Positions 26,200 through 36,412 of a stretch of 64,000 nt of DNA are shown piece by piece. Location: the NCBI RefSeq assembly GCF_029212575.1, contig NZ_JARGPK010000056.1:186001-250000 (forward strand), in the 5' to 3' direction. The stretch's first letter is position 1. The number at the start of each line of letters is the position of its first letter. The notes beneath the pieces are model-generated. The model saw only the letters and a program-made list of their open reading frames with translations. It was not told the origin of the DNA and ran no database searches. This DNA is from Antarcticimicrobium sp. Its GTDB lineage: Bacteria; Pseudomonadota; Alphaproteobacteria; Rhodobacterales; Rhodobacteraceae. Made by a program: the position numbers and the translations under genes.

Positions 26200-27531
26200 T
26201 CAATACCCGGGGTCGGGGCGCACCCGGCTGCCATCGGTGAACCGCGACAGGCGAAACGCGGAGGGGTCCACGACCGGGACGGCGCCGGTGACGAGATCGG
26301 CCATCAGCCGCCCGGCCCCCGGCCCGATGCCGAAGCCGTGACCGGAAAATCCGGTGGCGATGTGCAGCCCCGGCAGAGCATCGACGCCCGAGATCACCGG
26401 GATAGCATCCGGGGTGACGTCGATCAGCCCGGCCCAGCTTTGCGCCACCTCCGCCCGCTCCAGCACAGGAAAGGCCCGCCGCGCCGCCGCCCAGCTGGCA
26501 CGCAGCGCGCGCGGCGACGGGTCCGGGTCAAGGATGCGACAGGCCTCGAATGGCGTGATCTCGTCGGGGCGCCAGTGCCGCGCCTGCCCCGCCTCTTCGC
26601 CCCAACGCCCGGACAGGCGGAACCGCAGGCTGGACCATTCATGGCGCAGCGCCGGCAGGAAGGCCCGGGCGAGGCGAAAGCTGTCGGGCACCAGATCGAC
26701 GGTGTTCTCGGTGCCCGAGGCCACGGTAAAGCCGCCATCGGCACGCTTGCGCATCGCGAACCCGTCGGTCCAGAGCGCGGTTTCCGGCCCACCCTCGACC
26801 GGCGTCGTCCGCATCACCGTGTTCAGCACCTTGAGTTGCGGCAGATGCACCCCCGCATTACCGGCAAGAAGCCGAGACCATGCCCCGCCCGCCAGCACCA
26901 CCGCGTCACAGGCCACCCGCCCGCGCTCGGTGATCACGCCCGCAACCCGTCCCGCCACCATGTCGAGGCTGCGCACCGCGCACCCGGTCATAACCACGGC
27001 CCCCGCGTCCCGCGCTGCCCCCGCGATCGCGGGCGCGGCCCATTGCGGCTCGGCCCGGCCATCGCCGGGGGTGTAAAGCGCGCCTTTCAGCGCCATCCGG
27101 TGACCGGGCAGCAGCGCGTCCAGTTCCGCCCCCGACAGCATCCGCGCCTCGGCCCGGTATGGGGCGAGGTTCTCGGCCCAGCGGGCGCGCTGGCCAACGG
27201 ATCTGGCGCTGCTCGAGGTGTAGAGGATACCGCTTTTTCGGTAGCCGGTGCGCCGCCCGGTGCGCGCCTCCAGCCCCTCCCAGAGGCGGATCGCCTCGAG
27301 CATCAGCGGGATCTCGCGCGGGTCGCGCATCGACAGCCGCACCCAGCCCCAGTTGCGGCTCGATTGCTCACCGCCGATCTGGCCCTTTTCACACAAGAGC
27401 ACCGACAGCCCGCGTTCGGCCAGTTCCAGCGCGGTCGAGGCCCCGATGATGCCGCCGCCGATCACCACCGCGTCGGTGCGGTCAGGCAGACGCATATCGG
27501 ATTGAACGGGATCGAGGGTCGGTCCGGGCAT
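26200..27531 (-). CDS. FAD-dependent amino-acid oxidase/dehydrogenase (DadA-like)
   Basis: A 443-residue DAO-superfamily flavoprotein. The dinucleotide fold VVIGGGIIGASTALELAERG lies at about 22-41, followed by the acidic end of strand 2 (LLCEKG) and the C-terminal FAD motif GFSGHGFGIGPGAGRLMADLV. It oxidises an N-methyl or D-amino-acid-like substrate; specificity cannot be set. It is 33 bases upstream of the DMT-family exporter gene on the same strand as read from the chromosome, with the exporter transcribed first, so the two may be co-transcribed. Confidence 0.85.
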   Translation of the reverse strand: MPGPTLDPVQSDMRLPDRTDAVVIGGGIIGASTALELAERGLSVLLCEKGQIGGEQSSRNWGWVRLSMRDPREIPLMLEAIRLWEGLEARTGRRTGYRKSGILYTSSSARSVGQRARWAENLAPYRAEARMLSGAELDALLPGHRMALKGALYTPGDGRAEPQWAAPAIAGAARDAGAVVMTGCAVRSLDMVAGRVAGVITERGRVACDAVVLAGGAWSRLLAGNAGVHLPQLKVLNTVMRTTPVEGGPETALWTDGFAMRKRADGGFTVASGTENTVDLVPDSFRLARAFLPALRHEWSSLRFRLSGRWGEEAGQARHWRPDEITPFEACRILDPDPSPRALRASWAAARRAFPVLERAEVAQSWAGLIDVTPDAIPVISGVDALPGLHIATGFSGHGFGIGPGAGRLMADLVTGAVPVVDPSAFRLSRFTDGSRVRPDPGY

Positions 27532-27564
27532 GGCCGGACTATAGCGCCAACGGTGATGGCCGCA

Positions 27565-28497
27565 TCAGGTTTCTTGCCGGCGCGGTTGCACCAGCGCCAG
27601 CCCCGACACCATCACCGCGAGCGCCGCCCAGACCCAGGCTGAATGCGTCTCGCCGTAGATCATGACACCCAGCAGCACCCCGGTGCCGGTCACCACGTAG
27701 CCCACCTGCGCGGCGAACACCGGCCCGGCGTGGCCGATCAGCCAGATAAAGCCGGAATAGGCCACCAGGTGGAGCAACGAGATGCCGAAGGTGGCCAGCT
27801 CCGGCGGGCCGAAGGCAGTAATGTCGAACCAGCCACCGGAGACCACCATCGTCGGCACCAGCAGCAACAGCGCGCCCCAACTGAGCCCGCACATGGTGGT
27901 GAAGGGGCCGAGGTGGCGCATGTCGGACCTGGCGATGAAGACATTCTCGCCGGCATAGGACAAGGCCACGACAATCGGGGCGATCAGCCAGACTGTTTGC
28001 GACGGATCGGGCAGGCTGCTGCCCGGCAGCACGATCATGCCCACCGCCAATGCGCCCAGCGCCAGCCCCAGCAGGCGGCGCGGCGTCGGACGCTCGATCC
28101 CGAACGGCCAGGCGACCAGCAGCGTCATCATCGGCACCAGCGAGATCAGCATCACCATGATGCCGACCGGAAGATGGCTGTAGGCGCCGTAGGACAGGCT
28201 GTTGGGCAGCGCGGTGCCCAGCAGCCCGCAACCGAGGTAGAACACCAGATGGCGCCGGTCCAGCGGCAGCTTGCGGCGGCGCAGGATCAGCAGGACGGTC
28301 AGCAGCGTGGCGCCGATGGCGGTGTTCCAGAAGGTGATCCCGACCGGGCTGTGCCCGGTGGAGACCGCCAGCTTTGACAGCGGTCCGGTGGACCCCCAGC
28401 ACAGCCCGATCAACACCACCGCCAACCACAGCAGCGCCGCCGACGGTGCGGGTGCCGGGCGCGGGGCGGGTTGGATTATTTCGGGGATCTGGGTCAC
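27565..28497 (-). CDS. EamA/DMT-family transporter
   Basis: A 310-residue inner-membrane protein with ten predicted helices in two EamA repeats. The first repeat starts AALLWLAVVLIGLCWGSTGP and the second TVWLIAPIVVALSYAGENV. DMT proteins export small metabolites or amino acids. I chose the GTG at 28497 because AGGAG lies about ten bases upstream and the extra N-terminal residues from an upstream ATG (28584) look non-coding. It precedes the amino-acid oxidase gene by 33 bases. Confidence 0.85.
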   Translation of the reverse strand: MTQIPEIIQPAPRPAPAPSAALLWLAVVLIGLCWGSTGPLSKLAVSTGHSPVGITFWNTAIGATLLTVLLILRRRKLPLDRRHLVFYLGCGLLGTALPNSLSYGAYSHLPVGIMVMLISLVPMMTLLVAWPFGIERPTPRRLLGLALGALAVGMIVLPGSSLPDPSQTVWLIAPIVVALSYAGENVFIARSDMRHLGPFTTMCGLSWGALLLLVPTMVVSGGWFDITAFGPPELATFGISLLHLVAYSGFIWLIGHAGPVFAAQVGYVVTGTGVLLGVMIYGETHSAWVWAALAVMVSGLALVQPRRQET

Positions 28498-28600
28498 GGG
28501 AAAAGGACTCCTGCAGAGGTTCAGGGCCCTTTCAACCAGTGCCAGTGGTGCCAAAAGTGATAGGCAACCCAACGCGCGAGTCAAGCGCGACGCACCCGCC

Positions 28601-30259
28601 TCATGACGGGTCGCGCCAGCGGTTCACGATGGGATAGCGCCGGTCAAGCCAGAACGCCCGGTTGGTCAGCCGCGCGCCAGGGGCGGACTGGAAGCGTTTG
28701 TATTCGCTGATGTAGAGCAGATGCTCGACCTTTTTCGCGGTGGCCCTGTCAAAGCCGGCAGAGACGCAATCGGCGATCGAGCCGTCGCGGTCGACCAGGA
28801 TATCGAGGATCGCGTCCAGCTCGTCATACTCGGGCAGGCTGTTGCTGTCCTTCTGGTCCGGGCGCAGCTCGGCACTTGGCGGTTTGGTGATGATCCGCTG
28901 CGGGATCACCTCGCCGGCCGGGGCCTTCATCCAGTCGCGGTGGGTCTCGTTGCGCCAGCGGCAGGTCTCGAACACGCGGGTCTTGTACAGATCCTTGATC
29001 GGATTGTACCCCCCGGCCATGTCGCCGTAGATGGTGGCATAGCCGACCGCGACCTCGGACTTGTTGCCGGTGGTCAGCAGCATCTCGCCGAACTTGTTGG
29101 ACATCGCCATCAGAAGCAGCCCGCGCAGGCGCGACTGGATGTTTTCCTCGGTCAGGTCCGCGTCGCGCCCCTCGAACAGCGGCGCCAACGTGTTGGTGAT
29201 CGCTGCGCGCCCTTCGGAAATCGGCACATAGTCGTAATGGCAGCCCAGCGCCATGGCGACCGCCTCGGCGTCCTCCAGGCTCTCGCGGCTGGTGTATTCC
29301 GAGGGCAGCATCACGCAGCGCACGTTCTCGGGGCCCAGCGCATCGGCGGCGATGGCGGCGACGATGGCCGAATCGATGCCCCCCGATAGGCCGAGCAGGA
29401 CCTTGGAGAATCCGGTCTTGGCCATGTAATCGCGCAGCGCGATCACCATCACCTGGTAATCCTGTTCCCATTCCGAGGCATGGACATGCTCCTCGCCCGG
29501 CAGGATGCGCCAGCCCTCGGGCGTGCGGTGCAGGTCCACATGGGTCACCGCCTCGTCAAACTGCGGCATCTGGAAGGCCAACTCGCCACCCGGGTTGAGG
29601 CCGAAGCTGGCGCCGTCGAACACCTGGTCGTCCTGCCCGCCCACCATGTTGAGATAGATTACCGGCAGGCCGGTATCGACCACGCGGGCGACCATGTGAT
29701 TGAGCCGCGTATCATGCTTGCCGCGATAGTAAGGCGAACCGTTCGGCACGATCAGGAACTCGGCCCCGGTCTCGACCAGGGTCTCGGAAACCTCCTCGTG
29801 CCAGGCATCCTCGCATATAGGGCTGCCGATCCGGGTGTTGCCGACCGAATAGGGCCCGCCGAGCGGACCGGAGTCAAAGATGCGCACCTCGTCGAACACC
29901 ATCTCGTTCGGCAGGTTGTGCTTGAGAACGGTGCTGGCGATCTTGCCGCCCTTGAGGATGAAATAGGCGTTGAACAGCTGCGTCCCCTCGATCCAGGGGC
30001 CACCGACGGCCAGCGCCGGGCCGTCGGCGCAGTCCGCCGCCAACCTGCGCACCGCCTCGATCGCCGCCGATTGAAAGGCCGGCTTCAGCAGCAGGTCCTG
30101 CGGGTTGTAGCCGACGATGAACATCTCGGGCAGCGCAACCAGGTCGGCGCCGGCATCGCGCCCCTGCGCCCAGGCGTCGCGCGCCTTGGCCGCGTTGCCC
30201 TCCAGGTCGCCCATGACGGGATTCAGCTGCGCCAGCGTCACGCGGAAACGGTCGGTCAT
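28601..30259 (-). CDS. nadE: NAD+ synthase, glutamine-hydrolysing
   Basis: A 552-residue two-domain enzyme. The N-terminal nitrilase-type amidase has the catalytic Glu in LPEMFI (45), Lys in LKHNLPN (about 114) and Cys in PICEDAW (about 149). The C-terminal synthetase begins near 270 with the P-loop-like GLSGGIDSA (about 288-296). It makes NAD from deamido-NAD using ammonia channelled from glutamine. The final WRDPS is part of a C-terminal helix-rich tail. It is the last step of the pathway that uses nadD in this window. Confidence 0.96.
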   Translation of the reverse strand: MTDRFRVTLAQLNPVMGDLEGNAAKARDAWAQGRDAGADLVALPEMFIVGYNPQDLLLKPAFQSAAIEAVRRLAADCADGPALAVGGPWIEGTQLFNAYFILKGGKIASTVLKHNLPNEMVFDEVRIFDSGPLGGPYSVGNTRIGSPICEDAWHEEVSETLVETGAEFLIVPNGSPYYRGKHDTRLNHMVARVVDTGLPVIYLNMVGGQDDQVFDGASFGLNPGGELAFQMPQFDEAVTHVDLHRTPEGWRILPGEEHVHASEWEQDYQVMVIALRDYMAKTGFSKVLLGLSGGIDSAIVAAIAADALGPENVRCVMLPSEYTSRESLEDAEAVAMALGCHYDYVPISEGRAAITNTLAPLFEGRDADLTEENIQSRLRGLLLMAMSNKFGEMLLTTGNKSEVAVGYATIYGDMAGGYNPIKDLYKTRVFETCRWRNETHRDWMKAPAGEVIPQRIITKPPSAELRPDQKDSNSLPEYDELDAILDILVDRDGSIADCVSAGFDRATAKKVEHLLYISEYKRFQSAPGARLTNRAFWLDRRYPIVNRWRDPS

Positions 30260-30337
30260 CCTGCCCTCGGTCCAAGTGCTGTTTGAAGCCGTTTACCAGA
30301 TCGGGTGCCGAGGGAAAGCCATGAGGCGCAAAAGACG

Positions 30338-30366
30338 TTGCTTGAACCCGCACCCTCGCCTAGTTT
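30338..30366 (+). promoter_or_regulatory. Candidate promoter of the MORN-repeat gene
   Basis: TTGCTT and TAGTTT are separated by 17 bases, placing the transcript start near 30373, about 50 bases before the ATG. Both hexamers are only moderate matches to a sigma-70 promoter. Confidence 0.35.
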
Positions 30367-30425
30367 CTAATGGCTTTGCGGGGCGCAGCGGCGCGTTGCG
30401 GCACGAGGGGGCGGCAGGACATCTT

Positions 30426-31829
30426 ATGAAACATCTTGGCTCGATATTTGCGCTGGCATCCGGTCTGGCGCTGACGGCACCGATGCCGGCGTCGGCGCAG
30501 GACTCTCAGGTTCTGACCACCGAGGACGACATCGGCGGCGTCTACGAGGGCACCTTTCGCGGCGGGCTACAGCACGGCACCGGCACCTATCGGCTGCCGA
30601 ACGGCTACGAATACTCCGGCGACTGGGTCGATGGCGAGATCCGCGGCCAGGGCGTGGCGCGGTTCCCCAACGGTTCGGTCTACGAGGGCGAGTTCGCCAA
30701 GGGCAAGCCGAACGGGCTGGGCAAGATCACCTTTTCCGACGGCGGCACCTATGAGGGCGACTGGGTCGACGGGGTGATCAATGGCCAGGGCGTGGCCACC
30801 TATGCCAATGGCGTGCGCTACGAGGGCGGGTTCCAGAACGCCCAGCACAACGGTTTCGGCGTGATGACCAGCCCCGGCGGCTACGAATACCGGGGCGACT
30901 GGGTCGATGGCGAGAAACAGGGAAAGGGCGTGATCACCTATCCCGACGGCGCCATCTATGACGGCGCGATCGTCGCCGGCCAGCGCCACGGCGAGGGCAA
31001 GCTGACCATGCCGGACGGGCTGACCTATGTCGGCACCTGGGCCGACGGGCAGATCAGTGGCACCGGCACGCTGACCCAGCCCAATGGCGACGTCTATACG
31101 GGCGATCTGGTCGCCGGGCGGCGCGAGGGCACGGGCAAGGTGACCTATGCCAACGGCGATGCCTACGAGGGCGCCTTCGCCGACGACCGCCGCCACGGAC
31201 AAGGCACCTTCACCGGCGCCGACGGCTATCTCTATACCGGCTCCTGGGTTGCCGGGCAGATCGAGGGCGAGGGTCGCGTGACCTATCCCGACGGCTCGGT
31301 CTACGAGGGGCAGTTCCGCGCCGACCTGGCCGATGGAGAGGGCAAGATCACCTATCCCGACGGCTCGACCTACGAGGGCGCCTGGACCGCCGGGGTGATC
31401 GACGGCGAGGGCACCGCCACCTATGCCAACGGGATCGTCTACAAGGGGGCGTTCAAGAACGCCAAAAACCACGGCTTCGGCGTAATGACCTATGCCGACG
31501 GCTACCGCTACGAGGGCGAATGGCAGGACGGCCAGCGCCACGGCCAGGGCACCGCGACCTATGCCGACGGCTCGGTCTATACCGGCCAGTTCGTCGACGG
31601 TCAGCGCGATGGTACGGGCGAGATCGTGATGGCCGACGGGTTCCGCTACAAGGGCACATGGGCCGAGGGCGAGATCAGCGGCCAGGGTATGGCCACCTAT
31701 GCCAACGGCGATATCTACGAGGGCACCTTCAAGAACGGCAAGCGGCAGGGCCAGGGCACCATGCGCTATGCCACCGGGCAGGAGGCCAGCGGTAAGTGGG
31801 AGAACGGGGCGCTGAAAACCGACGGGTGA
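30426..31829 (+). CDS. Secreted MORN-repeat protein
   Basis: A 467-residue protein. Residues 1-24 form a Sec signal peptide (PMPASAQ). From residue 40 to 453 there are 18 consecutive MORN repeats of exactly 23 residues, each Y-x-G-x-F/W-x-x-G-x-x-x-G-x-G-x-x-x-x-x-x-G-x-x, followed by a half repeat (SGKWENG) at the end. The repeats stack as a curved beta-sheet. In eukaryotes such repeats contact lipids; bacterial roles are mostly unknown. Location should be periplasm or outer surface. The first nine repeats align with the second nine, so the gene arose by duplication of a nine-repeat block. It is separated from nadE by a 166-base divergent promoter region. Confidence 0.93.
   Translation: MKHLGSIFALASGLALTAPMPASAQDSQVLTTEDDIGGVYEGTFRGGLQHGTGTYRLPNGYEYSGDWVDGEIRGQGVARFPNGSVYEGEFAKGKPNGLGKITFSDGGTYEGDWVDGVINGQGVATYANGVRYEGGFQNAQHNGFGVMTSPGGYEYRGDWVDGEKQGKGVITYPDGAIYDGAIVAGQRHGEGKLTMPDGLTYVGTWADGQISGTGTLTQPNGDVYTGDLVAGRREGTGKVTYANGDAYEGAFADDRRHGQGTFTGADGYLYTGSWVAGQIEGEGRVTYPDGSVYEGQFRADLADGEGKITYPDGSTYEGAWTAGVIDGEGTATYANGIVYKGAFKNAKNHGFGVMTYADGYRYEGEWQDGQRHGQGTATYADGSVYTGQFVDGQRDGTGEIVMADGFRYKGTWAEGEISGQGMATYANGDIYEGTFKNGKRQGQGTMRYATGQEASGKWENGALKTDG
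30543..31784 (+). repeat. 69-bp tandem repeats, 18 copies in two nine-copy blocks
   Basis: Coding repeat of 69 bases in phase with the MORN unit. Block A is 30543-31163 and block B is 31164-31784, each 621 bases. Units 3, 4, 5 and 8 resemble 12, 13, 14 and 17 more than their neighbours. At the junction, units 9 and 10 break the alternation of F- and W-type repeats. Confidence 0.85.
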
Positions 31830-31923
31830 GGTTTGGCGCGCGCCCGAGGCACAAGCAGGGACGCTGGGGGGCTCCAATGCAGCCTTATGAACAACGTCCG
31901 CAATGCGGACAAAGCGAGCTTTG

Positions 31924-32751
31924 CTACGCCACCCGCGACGCCGTGTAGAAAATTACACGGGCAGGCACCTTAATACTGTCCTCGGCGGCAAAGGCGCCAT
32001 AACCGTCGATCATGCTTGCCTCGATGATCTCCAGTAGGGCGTTTTCGGCTTCCGGCTCGCCAAACTTGGAGATTGCCCCTCGAAATGGACCTATTGCGAG
32101 CATCATCGCGGTGATGTCTGCCGCGGCACCAATCGGCGTTAGGTGAGTGTCGACTTCCTCCGCTGACACATTTTGAAAGCCGGACTCAGACAATAGGTTC
32201 GTCACCATTTCGATATTGGCGAACGCCAACGGACCGGGCGCTGACGGGTCGGGCTTGGGCATCTCAGGCAGAGCCTTCGCTAAAGCGCGCCCAGGAACCG
32301 AGAACCAAGGATTGTGCTGTGGGCCTGCCCACGTGACAAACACCATCCGACCACCTGCCGAAAGTGCTTTGCAGATGTTTGCGAAGGCTGTTTTCGGATC
32401 CTCAAAAAACATGGTTCCAAAAAGAGATACGACAGCGTCGCAGTCGGCGCCGGAAAAATCATAGTGCTGCGCATCACCCTGAACCGGCTTTACGTGAACC
32501 CGGTCGCTAGCACGTTCCGTCAAGTGAGAAATAAAGGCCTCGGCAATATCGAATGCGATCACGCTTCCATCGGGACCAACTTGATCCGCGGCATCAAGTG
32601 AGAGAGCGCCGGAGCCGCAACCGATGTCAAGAACCCTCTCGCCAACCTTAAGTGCCGCACGGCCAAGCAAACCGTCCTTTATGGGACTATGCGCCGCTTC
32701 GATGGGGTCTTCGTGTTCGATCCACGGATGCGCAAGAGCGTTCCAGTCCAT
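31924..32751 (-). CDS. Class I SAM-dependent methyltransferase
   Basis: A 275-residue enzyme. Motif I is VLDIGCGSGALSL near 40-52, the acidic residue of motif II is AFDIAEA, and later motifs are GDAQHYDF and DAVVSLFGTMFF. It resembles UbiE/Methyltransf_11 proteins acting on small molecules; the substrate is unknown. Third positions are less GC-rich than in neighbours, and both flanks (31830-31923 and 32752-32960) also differ in composition, so recent acquisition is likely. GGGGAG lies eight bases before the ATG. I do not recognise a partner gene. Confidence 0.85.
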   Translation of the reverse strand: MDWNALAHPWIEHEDPIEAAHSPIKDGLLGRAALKVGERVLDIGCGSGALSLDAADQVGPDGSVIAFDIAEAFISHLTERASDRVHVKPVQGDAQHYDFSGADCDAVVSLFGTMFFEDPKTAFANICKALSAGGRMVFVTWAGPQHNPWFSVPGRALAKALPEMPKPDPSAPGPLAFANIEMVTNLLSESGFQNVSAEEVDTHLTPIGAAADITAMMLAIGPFRGAISKFGEPEAENALLEIIEASMIDGYGAFAAEDSIKVPARVIFYTASRVA

Positions 32752-32960
32752 CTAGGCTGCTCCCCACATATGACGGATAATGCAGACTGCTGGGTAGCTT
32801 GCCGAAAAGCAATCTTTACATTCCAGTCCGCTCTGGGCTCAAAGCTGACCATGACTGAAAGGGAGCGGTTGCAAAGCGGAGCAGCTCCCGGCACGCGCGC
32901 AACGCGGCATGCCGGAATTCGCTTTTCCGCCACCTTGCACCGCCGCAAGCGGGCTCGGCC

Positions 32961-34241
32961 TCAGCCCTTGCCCTCCTTCAGCTTGGTGAGCTTCATGAAC
33001 CGCATGATGAACTTCTCGTAGAACGGCTCGCTCACGCCGCGGCGCACCTTGCGCATGAAGTACCACTCGAAGGCCAGCTTGGCCCAGTGCACCCAGCGCC
33101 CCTTGGCGGCCCAGTTGACGTTGCGCGGCGGGTTCTGCGGCATCGCAAGGAAGGCCGCGCCGCCATCGCCGAAGTCGGCCAGGCAAAGCGCGTTCCAGGT
33201 CGCCACCTCGCGCGGCGCCTCGCCCTTCATGACCAACGGGATGTTGTGGGCCGTGGCGGTGACCATGGATTCGATCATGAAGCCGGTCTTGGGCACGCCG
33301 GTGGGCACCGGGGTGGGCTCCTTCGGCGCGATGGCGATGCAGACGCCGATACCGAAGATATTGGGATAGGCCGGGTTGCGCTGATACTCGTCGACGATGA
33401 CGAATCCGCGCGGGTTGACCAGCCCCTCAATCCCCATCAGCGCCGGGATGCCGCGGAACGCGGGCAGCAGCATCGAATAGGCAAAGGGGATCTCATGCGT
33501 CTTCTTCGGGTTGCCGTCCTCGTCATGCTCCACGACATGGACCTTGTCGGCCTCGAACTTCTCGGTCTTGGCATTGGTGACCCAACGGATCGACCGCTCA
33601 CGCATGATGCTTTCCAGCATGCCCTTGGTATCGCCCACCCCGCCCAGGCCGAGATGGCCGATATAGGGTTCCGGCGTGACGAAGGTCATCGGCACCTTGT
33701 CGCGGATCTTGCGGCGGCGCAGATCGGTGTCGATGGTCATGGCGTATTCATAGGCTGGCCCGAAACACGACGCCCCCTGCACCGCGCCCACCACGATTGG
33801 GCCGGGGTTGGCGCAGAACGCATCCCACTTGTCGCCAGAGGCCGCCGCATGTTCGATATGGCAGACAGAATGGGTGTGCTTATCGGGGCCAAAGCCCTCG
33901 ATCTCGTCAAAGGCGAGGTCGGGTCCGGTGGCGATCACCAGGTAGTCGTAGCTGACCTCGCGGCCGCTTTCGAGGTGGATGACATTCGCCTTCGGATCCA
34001 GCTTGACCGCCGCATCGCAGATGAAGTCGATCTTCCGCCGCGCCATCACCGGGGCGAGGTCGATGGTGATCTCGTCCTGCTTGCGCCAGCCGACCCCGGC
34101 CCATGGATTGGACGGTGTGAACTGGAAGTAGGGCTTGTTCGAGATCACGGTGATCTTGTCATCCCGGCCCAGCGTTTCCTTGAGCTCATAGGCCTGGATC
34201 GTGCCGCCCAAACCGGCCCCCAGAACAACCACATGCGCCAT
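32961..34241 (-). CDS. sqr: Sulfide:quinone oxidoreductase, type I
   Basis: A 426-residue membrane-peripheral flavoprotein. The FAD fold starts VVVLGAGLGGT. The three redox cysteines of type I SQR are present: Cys127 (HSVCHIEH), Cys159 (GASCFGPAYEY) and Cys352 (WNALCLADFGD), at almost the same positions as in the Rhodobacter capsulatus enzyme. It oxidises sulfide to polysulfide or persulfide and passes electrons to ubiquinone. The amphipathic C-terminus (YFMRKVRRG to the end) suits membrane attachment. An FNR-like box lies 173 bases upstream. No SqrR/BigR regulator gene or clear operator is seen nearby. It lacks sox neighbours. Confidence 0.92.
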   Translation of the reverse strand: MAHVVVLGAGLGGTIQAYELKETLGRDDKITVISNKPYFQFTPSNPWAGVGWRKQDEITIDLAPVMARRKIDFICDAAVKLDPKANVIHLESGREVSYDYLVIATGPDLAFDEIEGFGPDKHTHSVCHIEHAAASGDKWDAFCANPGPIVVGAVQGASCFGPAYEYAMTIDTDLRRRKIRDKVPMTFVTPEPYIGHLGLGGVGDTKGMLESIMRERSIRWVTNAKTEKFEADKVHVVEHDEDGNPKKTHEIPFAYSMLLPAFRGIPALMGIEGLVNPRGFVIVDEYQRNPAYPNIFGIGVCIAIAPKEPTPVPTGVPKTGFMIESMVTATAHNIPLVMKGEAPREVATWNALCLADFGDGGAAFLAMPQNPPRNVNWAAKGRWVHWAKLAFEWYFMRKVRRGVSEPFYEKFIMRFMKLTKLKEGKG

Positions 34242-34543
34242 ATCTGTCTTTCCTCCTGAATGGTGGCCCCGGCTCCCCCTCCCGGGCCGTCATGCAGCGC
34301 CGCGCAGGGCAGCGCGCACCTTCCCGCGATGGCCGCGCAGGTCACAGTCGGCGCAACCAAGCCGGGAAAGATATCGGTCACATTAACATATTCAAAAATC
34401 GATAGATCTGACATGGATCAAATTGCACGCATTGGCACACAAGGCAGAATCGGCACTGTGCCCGCGTTGCCACCCTCCCCACGCCCCGAGCGAGAATTAG
34501 GGGTTCGCCCATCATTTTGGGTTTTCTTTCGCCAAGGTCCGGG
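34242..34543. other. Divergent intergenic region between sqr and the leu leader
   Basis: About 300 bases with no gene. It contains the FNR-like dyad for sqr and an AT-richer stretch (34379-34425) that probably holds the sqr promoter; TAATGT at 34380-34385 on the minus strand is a possible -10 with the dyad at about -41.5. The rest, near 34430-34540, looks like the upstream part of the leu promoter. No other motif is visible. Confidence 0.5.
34408..34421 (-). promoter_or_regulatory. Candidate FNR/Dnr-family box upstream of sqr
   Basis: On the minus strand the site reads TTGAT-CCAT-GTCAG, one base from the consensus TTGAT-N4-RTCAA. Centred about 173 bases before the sqr ATG, and about 41.5 bases before a start predicted from TAATGT. 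It would activate sqr at low oxygen, which fits sulfide chemistry. Motif-based only. Confidence 0.45.
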
Positions 34544-34549
34544 TATAGA
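34544..34549 (+). promoter_or_regulatory. -10 hexamer of the leu leader promoter
   Basis: TATAGA sits nine bases before the leuL ATG, so transcription should start 1-3 bases before the leader ORF. The -35 is poor (TTTTCT at a 16-base spacing). The position implies a leaderless or nearly leaderless leader peptide mRNA, as known for the trp leader of Sinorhizobium. Confidence 0.45.
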
Positions 34550-34558
34550 TTGCGCCTC

Positions 34559-34642
34559 ATGACCAGCCAGGCACATATCCCGACCGCCCCCGCGTTCCGC
34601 GGTGCGTCGCTGCGTGGCCTACTGATCCTAATCCGCCTCTGA
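34559..34642 (+). CDS. leuL: leuA leader peptide
   Basis: A 27-residue leader ORF, MTSQAHIPTAPAFRGASL then RGLLILIRL and a stop. The last ten residues hold five Leu, two Ile and two Arg. Two of the five Leu codons are CTA, which is hardly used in this GC-rich window, a feature of attenuation leaders that respond to charged tRNA-Leu. The stop codon lies inside the left arm of the first hairpin downstream. There is no ribosome binding site in front of the ATG, so it is probably translated leaderless. It controls leuA, whose ATG is 79 bases beyond the stop. Confidence 0.8.
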   Translation: MTSQAHIPTAPAFRGASLRGLLILIRL

Positions 34643-34687
34643 GCGTGCCAATCGGCGCGCCCGCTCAGAGGAGGATGCCTGCGCGCC
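34636..34687 (+). terminator. leu attenuator: two mutually exclusive hairpins
   Basis: Hairpin 1 pairs CCTCTGAGCG (34636-34645, containing the leuL stop) with CGCTCAGAGG (34662-34671), a perfect 10-bp stem. Hairpin 2 pairs GGCGCGC (34654-34660) with GCGCGCC (34681-34687), and its left arm lies in the loop of hairpin 1, so both cannot form. A ribosome stalled on the Leu codons leaves hairpin 1 free (antiterminator); one that finishes covers the left arm and lets hairpin 2 form (terminator). Hairpin 2 is followed by only a weak U-tract (CTTT at 34693). Confidence 0.7.
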
Positions 34688-34720
34688 ATAGGCTTTAGGA
34701 CAGACAAGAAAGATACCGAC

Positions 34721-36295
<1,575 letters not shown>

Positions 36296-36412
36296 TCCCG
36301 CCGGCCCTGGCGCAGGCAGCGCCCGTGCCGGGGCCGGCGGTCGCAGGCGGAAAGGCGCTGTAGCGTCCGAAATCCGCCCTTTCACCCATGCGTGCGGAGG
36401 CCTATAAGGCTG

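Noticed and set aside
34379..34425. ATTC-N8-GAAT SqrR/BigR operator upstream of sqr
   Set aside because: Only the ATTC half is present; the second half does not match.
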